Assembly: GCA_022266195.1 (NCBI GenBank)
Contig: WHVY01000001.1
Coordinates: forward strand, 7,874,001-7,938,000
DNA length: 64,000 bases
Direction: 5' to 3'
Source: Tetranychus cinnabarinus
Taxonomy: Eukaryota; Arthropoda; Arachnida; Trombidiformes; Tetranychidae
The notes beneath the pieces are model-generated. The model had not been told where the DNA came from. It saw only the letters and a program-made list of their open reading frames with translations, and searched no databases. Both the position numbers and the translations under genes were made by a program. Shown in pieces: positions 56,402 to 64,000 of the stretch (within the stretch, counting starts at the first letter, position 1; each line of letters starts with the position of its first letter).

Positions 56402-58835
56402 TTGTAATTCATGTTTGTTTTGTCAAGCTTGATCAAAGTTAACCTTTTCAACAAATGAAGAGCAACAATTAGAAACTTGATTAGTCTCATTTTACCTGGC
56501 GAAACTCATTATTAGATTAATTATTTTGTGTTTATTTTTTGGGTTAAAGTTAAATCTTCATTTTCTGCTTGTTCAATATTTGTTCAACTTCAATAAATTA
56601 GACAATTTTTTAGAAGCTCATTTTGCTCTCCAACTGATTGAAAATTGAAACTTGATCTGAATGACAATTTTTATGGTTTCCATCCAAAATTAACTAATTC
56701 ATCTTTTACTCTAATCATTATTTGGCAAAACATAATTATGATCAACTCTAATTAAGCAGCTGATTGGCACAAATTGAACCCAATAATTGAATTATTCCTG
56801 AAAACAAAATGTTTAGGTTTTACTCGATATTGTAAGCTTCAATGTTGAACAGTCGAAGGGAAAAAACTAAACATTAGGAAAAATATCTTTGCGCTTTTTT
56901 GGGTTCAATTTCAATGTTACAATCAATTTAACTTGCAATAATTTTACTTTAACCAAATGTTTCAGATTATTTAATCATTTTCATTGTTGTTAAACAGTTT
57001 AATTTAAAATGTTGAAAGTAAATTGGGTTTGCTTTCAACTTTACCCAAATAGAGTTAAAAACTGTTGAAACTGAAAAACTGTTAACCCATAAAGCATCAT
57101 TCATTGTTGATTGTTCATCTTTTAATCTTGTTTAATTTTTGGTCCAATTTAAATTGTAATTAACCCTCTCTGTGTGTGTAACAACAAAATGTTTAATTGT
57201 TAATTGTTTCCATTGAAAAAAAGCAAAGTAAAAATGATTAAAGACAAAGATGAATGTTAATGTTTCCATTTGTTTTTATTTGTCAATTGTTGATATACTG
57301 AATGGTTGTTCAATCGAGTCTATCTGAAGCCAAGTTTTATTACAATTGCTTGGTTAAACCCGTTCAATTGGAAACAATTTTTAATATCAAAATCAAATGT
57401 TTAACTTATTGACTTTTCCCAATTTCAAGTCTTCAGACATCGATCTTTTTTTGTTCATTTTTCTCATTTTTTAATGGATTCTTTTTTTGAGTCTGATTAG
57501 AGATTCAATCATTGAGTGATTCTAATGATTGGAAATTTTGATTTTTGCTCAAAAGGGTTTAGATTGAGATTAAGTTGACAAAATTTGGTGGAAAAAATCT
57601 GTTGAAAGTCCATTTTTTGCCACTTATTTTTTCATCATTAACTGATTTATGATGTTTATTTGGAACGCCATGATTGTGATGATTCTAGTAATTCTGGTGA
57701 TTCACTTGGATTCAACTTTCAGGTTATTTCAAGTGTAAAATAATCGTGAAAAAAAGGAAAACTGGAAAAGGATGAAAAAACATTTTCTCTTACCTTTAAA
57801 GTAAATTAAAATCTCTTCAAAATGGACTCAAATTTCACCATCTTTATCCTGTTTTCATCGAAAGATTGACTTTTTTTCTTCTTAAGCAATGAAAATGTCA
57901 ACAAAATGAACCGTTCAATGAACAAACTTTTTGACAAATCAATTGAATCTGATGAAGGTTAACAAACAAAAAAAGGATCATTTTTTATCCAACCTGTAAA
58001 TGAACAGAATCGAGTTAAATAATGATCTGTCATTGATATTAATGATGTTCTGTTGTTCAAAACAGGATTAACTTTTATCATCTAAATATGAAAAGACGAC
58101 AATTAGTTGATTTAGACTTCACTTGACCTTTAACATGATTTACTTGAGCATTTATTTTGGCAATCAAAATGGATTGAATGGTTTGTTGGTGTTGATTAGC
58201 TTCATCTCTAGCTTTACCTCTTGCGATTCACCAATTGAATTATAATGAGACTGGGAATGGTTGTGTTTTAATCATTATTTATTTGTCATTTCTGATTTTG
58301 GGATTTTTTTATATTATATCTTCTGGTTCAAGATAATTATTTACAATTGTTAATTGTTATACATTGAAGTAGAGAAAAGGGAAAAAGTCATTATTGGAAT
58401 CCTAATAGAGTTTTTTGTCTTATTTGTTTAGTTAATTACACTCCATTGAAGTGCATTTAAGGCAAGACAGTTTTATAATTAAAATTTGTGTGTGTATTTA
58501 TATTATAACATATAATATATAAACACATTAACAAAAAAAGTAGCAAAAGCAACAACAACGAAAGGTATTCAAAAAAAGGTTGAGGGTTGCGTGTGTTGAT
58601 TTATGAGAAAAAAAAGATTCATAAAAAAATGATTATTTTGTGTGATTGAGATTTTTCATCAGATGATTTAAATAGCCTTTTCATGTTGTTGCTTGACGTT
58701 GGGATGAAGTGGAGGAGGAAAATGAAAGACTAAGAATAGTAAAAAAACTTAGTATCCAAAAAAAGGGTTAAAGTTGAAAATTGAAAGCAAAAAAAGATGA
58801 CAATTAATTGGTTCAATTGTTGATTAGTGGTATTT
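56402..58835. other. Intergenic region between convergent genes
   Basis: AT-rich DNA with no supported ORF. It probably includes the 3' UTRs of the calbindin-like gene and of the Gly/Ser-rich gene. Confidence 0.5.
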
Positions 58836-60552
58836 TTAGTAACGTCCTAATGAAGCTAAAGGAGATGATCCGAGGCCTCCGTAAAATGGACTTGAATAAC
58901 TTGAACCGGGAATTAAACTTGATCCTCCTAATTGGGGTAGAAGAGAAAATATTACAATTAGTAAACAAATTAACTTACAATTTGTGATAATTGTTTGGGT
59001 AAATTTGGGTTCTTTTGGGTTTGCTTTAGCTTGCTCATGTTAATGAAGGTTTGACATAATTTGAAACGTTTAGACTTGTTTTGATCTTGTTTAGTTGCTT
59101 CTTATACTTTGGCTATTGAGCCTGCTTTTTTAACCAATCAAGTTAATCTATTAATATACATATAATATAATTATAATTTCATTTGAATGTTAGACTAAAT
59201 TAGTTAATAAAATTAAAATTGAGATTTGAGAAAAAAAATGACGATTCGTTAACCTCGTTAAAGGTGGACTTTTTTAGCTTAATTTAATATTTACATGAAT
59301 CTAATTATATACATTTACTGATTAAGATGAGGCTGTTTTAGTGTGTGGTGCTGGTATTGATAATAATAGTAATGATAATAATAACGATAAAAACATAATC
59401 AAACACAAAAATGTTATTTAATTGCTGGAATATCCCATGAAGATGATGAAGATGATGATGGACTAGTAAAACTCATGAGAATCATGTCAAATACTAATAA
59501 ATTGACTTGTTACGGGTTATAATTATTTTCCTTCAAATTTGTTTTGTTTTTAGGTGTGAAACTCTTTATTTCAAGTTTTAGGTATTACCATTATTTTAAT
59601 CATCAACTACTATCGTTATTATCAACGTTACCATCATGATCATTACCAAGTTGCCAAAAAAAAAAGAAGATTCAAGTGTAAATTGGCGAACAAGAAGCAT
59701 GAAGCAAAAAACAAAAACAAAAAACAAACGATAATCATGATCAAAAGTAGGTTAGTTGTGCATGAAAAGGTGTTAAGAAACACCAACATTAACATGTAAT
59801 AGCAAGGTTAATAAACAGACGATTGGGAATTGTTCAATTGATTAGTACTCACGGTATGAAGGTGAATAAGATGAACCTAAGGATGAAAGCCCGTAAGCTG
59901 ATGATGAAAGTGGTGATGAGGGTGAAAGAGAACCGTATGATGGAGCAAAAGATGATCCAAAAGAGGATGGAGATGCACCGTAAGAACCAGCGGTTGGTGA
60001 ACCATAAGATGCACCGGTCAAAGCTGATCCATATGAGGGTGATGAACCAAATGAAGAAGAGCCAAATGAAGATCCAAAGGCTGAACCATAAGGTGATCCG
60101 AGTGAAGAAAGAGCTGATGATCCGTAGAGACCACCGGCACCAGAGCCAGGTCCATAGGGAGAGGTTAAAGGACGGATTGAGGTTGATGAGGTGAAAATGG
60201 GTGATGCTGAGCCGTATAAGCTGGATGATAAACCTGATGAGAAAGATGGTGATCGAAGGTAAGATGGAAGGGAACCGTAAAGGCTAGCTAAAGGTGAACC
60301 GGAGGAAGATGAACCTGCACCAGATCCAGCTGAGCCCAATGAACCACCATTACCAGAAGAACCAGAAAGTCCGTAGAGGGAACCAAAAGCTGATGACAAA
60401 GGTGAAAGAGAACTACCAAAGGCTGATGAAAGAGATGATCCTGAAGAGCCATATCCAGAAGAACCAAATCCAGAAGATCCACTAAAGAATTGAGCTGATA
60501 CAGAAACAAATAAACAAGAGATGATGCATGAAGTTATCATTTTAGAATCCAT
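58836..60552 (-). CDS. Secreted Gly/Ser-rich low-complexity protein (two coding exons), silk- or cuticle-like
   Basis: Exon 1 is 60552-59853 and exon 2 is 58927-58836. The intron (59852-58928) has donor GTGAGT and acceptor AATTAG. Reading through the donor gives a 236-codon frame with a premature end; splicing instead restores a Gly/Ser-rich C-terminus ending GRY, for a total of 263 aa. An N-terminal signal peptide (about residues 1-20, MDSKMITSCIISCLFVSVSA) precedes a body made of imperfect GSS, FGSS, YGSS and SPSYGS motifs with few charged residues. That composition fits extracellular structural proteins such as silk fibroin-like or cuticular glycine/serine-rich proteins. No enzymatic domain is present. 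The exact class cannot be told from composition. Confidence 0.85.
58928..59852 (-). other. Intron of the Gly/Ser-rich gene
   Basis: A 925-bp intron on the minus strand with GTGAGT and AG ends. Contains simple-repeat tracts and no other feature. Confidence 0.8.
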
Positions 60553-60697
60553 TTTTGTTGTAATTGAAATTTGTTGTTTGGTTTTGTTGTGGTATTAAAA
60601 TGTAAACTTAAAATCAATGGCACTATAGCTTAAAATTATTAATCAATCTGGATTGTTGCAACTTTCTAACTGGGCTTGGCGGGATTCCATGTTAGTC

Positions 60698-60705
60698 TTT
60701 TTATA
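60698..60705 (-). promoter_or_regulatory. TATA box of the Gly/Ser-rich gene
   Basis: TATAAAAA on the minus strand lies about 146 bases upstream of the ATG, leaving room for a 5' UTR of about 115 bases. Predicted from sequence only. Confidence 0.5.
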
Positions 60706-63700
60706 ATGAAAAATTTGATCCTTTTGAGGGAGTTGAGTTAGTTAAGGAGAGGATATATTTTAAGACGAGAGGGGAGGCAGATCATAATGATGATGTTCAT
60801 GATGAAGATACTGACGCCCCTGATCATCATCGTCATCATCATCATGGTTGACAAGTTGATTGTTAACAGAAATCAACTATTATAAGCACATAAACAGTCG
60901 TAGTAAAGGCAGAAGTAATGAAAAAAACATATTCAGGAGTAACTTCAAATAGATTGCAAAGACTGATTAATAAAATATACTAACCTGAATTATATTTTTA
61001 CTATCACTTGTTTTTTTTGTTGTTTTGATGAATAGCGAAAACGGATGATGAAGATAAGAGTTAATTGAAAGGCTAATGATTGTAATTATTGACGGACATT
61101 CAGGTTGTAAAATTGAATATAACGAAGTACTAAAAGGTTTAATAAAGTTAATCAAGCAAAAGTGAAGCAAAAAAGACGCCAAATCCCCTTGGTTACATCA
61201 ATATGGCAACCAGAATGTAAACAATGTGGTTCCATTTTCGCGCTTTCAATTTAATATTGCTTGGTTTTACCAACTGTTGATTAATTTTCACTTTTTCTCA
61301 TTGCTATTGTGCCAGTCTAATTGTTTAGATTTATTGTATTTTATTTTATTAAATTTATAAAGTTTTTATTACTTATGAAAGAGTTTAATTGAATATCCAA
61401 GTAATTGGATTATTAACGGTGAATCGTAATTGATGGAGACTCATGCCTTAACCAGGAATCACCTAACAATCGCCAATTGGGATGGATTAATTGTTGAGCT
61501 TTTTCGTACAATGTTCATTATAATTGCTGGTTAAGATATTGGTTCTGGTGTTCTTGGAGATGCTGACGAGATTACTTTAATGATCATGAACAAATGGATG
61601 GTTAAATGTATCGGTTTAATGTATTGGGATACATTATTAGATTAATCTACCGATAACTTTCAATCATTTATCAATCATTTATTTAATCTTGATATTGCCA
61701 ATCAAGTTTGTATCTGTTAGCAACAACAGAAAAGCACGAAACCCCAAAAAAAACGAGTTAACAACAAATACTATTGAAACTGGTTCGGTGTGATGAGAAA
61801 TGGCTCTTATGAATCGATGAGCAAAGTTGGTTGCTGGTGAAGATGAAAGAACTCATAAGTATTAATTGATGCTGATAATCATGTTTAGGTAAAAGTGAAC
61901 AATCAGTTTTATCAATATCTCGTTCAGTATATCATCATCATCACACTGAATGTCGATCAACTTGACTGAATAGCAAAAAGAAGAAGATGAAGATGAACCG
62001 AGCAGGGCTACAAAAAAATGGAATAAAATAAACCAAAAGATAAATTTATTTTTTGAGTTACTATTTAAAGATTATTATCATTACCATTATTATTATGGCC
62101 TAAAGGTACGTTTTCATCCGGCAATTACATTTTAGCCTTTTCTTGAATTCAATGTAATCAACCAATCAACATACTCTTTTTTGTAGCATCATCATCATAA
62201 TCATCTTGTGCTTCTTTACCTTAAACTGCTGCTTGGATTACTCGTTTTTACCTTGCTCGTTATTGTTTAATCATCATTATCTGTACGTGCTGATGAACAT
62301 GGTTCTTCTCCTCTTTAATTATTATTATAATCGTCATCATAATCATCATCATCGCAACGATTATTGTTTTTGTCAAAAGAAGCAAAATGAAAACAACAGC
62401 AACAATAACCATAAACAAACACCCTTTTAGAGTAAATGAATGTAAGCAAATAGTCATAATGATTATATTTTAAATAATTTACCTAATAACACTCCTAGAC
62501 AAGAGACTCTCAATTACTATCATTACTGTAATTGTTATTAAATAATTACAATCAACCCCTATTGGTATACAATTCAAACCAAACCAATTGATTCTTTTGT
62601 CACTCAAATTTTCTTAATGTTTGTTCATAACAAGCTTGTAACGATCAATTTTATTTATATTTTCAGCTGTTTTCCAATAATCGATTTTAAATTGGTCTTC
62701 GTGAAGATGGTCGACTTATCACATTTGAATGTTGAATTTCCCTCGATTTGGATCTTAATGTCTCATTTGGTTCCGCTACTTCAACACGTTTTGTTCAATA
62801 TTTGTATGGATGGCAAAAAATTATCTTTGATTCTCGCCACGGTCAAAGATGAGATCATTTTTTAACACCATCTTCAAGATCATCCTTTAACTTATCACCT
62901 TAAGATGGTGATAAGTTTAATTACAACCTGAACAATCGACTCGATTGTTCAATGATCCAAATATTGATTCACCCTTTTTTTGTTGCTTACGCATTGTTTT
63001 GACAATTTGTTTTTGTATCTTTATTTCACCATTTGATCATAATTGATTCTCATTTTTTTACCTTCATCTTGGCCATCGTAGTTGACAATTTGACGACACC
63101 GAGTATAATGATCTTGATCTTGACTTTTGATTGTAAACTCGCCGATTTATTGCCTCCTTTGTTCAAACCCTATTCAATCACTTGCTTCTGATTGATTTGC
63201 TTTTGACAATTAAGACTGCTTCTTACAAGTTCTTGTTAGTTGTCAAAAATTGAAATGCTGTCTAAATTTGTTTTATTAGTGAATTAAATGATATATAAAT
63301 GCGATTTTACTGTTTTAATCAATGATTTTATATTGAGGGGAACTATTAATAATGTTAATTAAAATATTATTGGTCAATGATTACATTTTGAGATTGCATC
63401 TTAAATTAAATATGATACATTATTTTAAATAATCAGACTGAACTCTTAATTTAATCTGATTTCATTTTTAGTGTCTCCAAGCACTTTAAGTTGTAAAAAT
63501 GATTCAACTTTTTTGATTTCTCAATTGAAAAAGTAGATTCATCAGTTTCCAATCAGATAATGATTAAAATAGCGAAAGTCTATTGACTTTCGTAAGAGTG
63601 TTAACATTAATTCAATCTGTCTGGATGATCCAAGATGATTATCACTAAAAGTATTATTAATTGCGATATTTTTTGAATAATTTAACGATCAATGCTTCCA

Positions 63701-63872
63701 ACATAGAATTGATAGTGAAAGTTTTTGTATAAACCGCCTCTTTGGTTCAATCTCTATAGTCACTATGGGGACAAATTCAACAGTTATTTTAAAAATTTGG
63801 TTTCGTTTGTTTTGTTAAAAGTTAAATAGCTCATTAGTGTTTGTATTGTTGTAACAATTTCTATTTTCAATC
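60706..63872. other. Intergenic region with ATC/ATT simple repeats
   Basis: Contains several short trinucleotide tracts (for example near 60820-60845 and 62320-62355). An 82-codon frame at 62617-62865 has no recognisable motif and is not called. Confidence 0.5.
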
Positions 63873-63937
63873 ATGTCATCTTCAAGTCTCAATAGCTATT
63901 CGAGTTATGGCGGGTCAACAAGCAAGAAAACTCCAAA
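63873..63937 (+). CDS. Probable first coding exon of a third gene (partial)
   Basis: An ATG at 63873 opens a 21-codon Ser/Tyr-rich N-terminus (MSSSSLNSYSSYGGSTSKKT and on) that ends at a consensus donor AA|GTAAGT (63937/63938), phase 2. The rest lies beyond the window. The exon is too short to recognise a family. The clean donor and Ser-rich start make it plausible; a chance match is possible. Confidence 0.5.
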
Positions 63938-64000
63938 GTAAGTCTGATTAATTATGAATATCAATGTCTCGGTTATACAAACTGTAAGTTTTCATACTCA

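Noticed and set aside
59823..60194. 123-codon Met/Lys-rich plus-strand frame
   Set aside because: It is antisense to the Gly/Ser-rich coding exon, whose repeat codons create the long open frame.
62617..62865. 82-codon frame preceded by an acceptor-like TTTTCAG
   Set aside because: No donor partner, no motif and no supporting neighbour exon could be found.

Overview
This window is nuclear DNA of an animal, most likely an arthropod. It is AT-rich, coding genes are split by GT-AG introns, and mobile elements of animal type (Ty3/gypsy with env, mariner, pogo/Tigger) are abundant. The best host gene is a calbindin-32/CBP53E-like six-EF-hand protein with arthropod-type architecture. A chelicerate such as a mite is plausible, but I cannot fix the taxon from sequence alone.

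Bases 1 to about 23,900 are a nested transposon island. From left to right it holds: the 3' end of a minus-strand LTR retroelement (LTR, polypurine tract and a terminal ORF with a DEDDh-type exonuclease domain), with a foldback MITE inside the LTR; an apparently intact pogo/Tigger-like DNA transposon (3381-5403) inserted just upstream of that ORF; two decayed mariner-family transposase remnants (about 5490-5957 and 6394-7410); a decayed pogo-like transposase (about 8420-9250) bracketed by inverted tRNA-like repeats; a complete, very young 11.9-kb Ty3/gypsy-type element (9277-21201) inserted into that remnant; and several small hairpin or MITE elements.

The young element is the most remarkable object. 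Its two 733-bp LTRs look identical and are flanked by a CTAT target-site duplication. It encodes a small membrane protein, one 2145-codon gag-protease-RT-RNaseH-integrase-env ORF, and a separate 403-aa protein with two CCHC zinc knuckles joined to an ISG20/REXO4-like DEDDh exonuclease. The exonuclease ORF begins one base after a textbook splice acceptor. A family of RNA hairpins with an invariant GGUGAU(U) loop and covarying stems lies in the leader, inside gag, pol and env, and as a seven-copy cluster between env and the exonuclease. The leader copy has the loop GGTGAGT, which is a splice-donor sequence. The older minus-strand element carries a divergent relative of the exonuclease protein at the same 3'-terminal position, so this looks like a lineage-wide accessory gene.

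From about 24 kb to the end is ordinary host sequence: a nine-exon calbindin-like gene (25777-56009, plus strand, introns up to 11.4 kb), a two-exon minus-strand gene for a secreted Gly/Ser-rich protein (58836-60552), and a probable first coding exon of a third gene at 63873-63937. Introns and intergenic DNA contain simple repeats and two small local tandem duplications.
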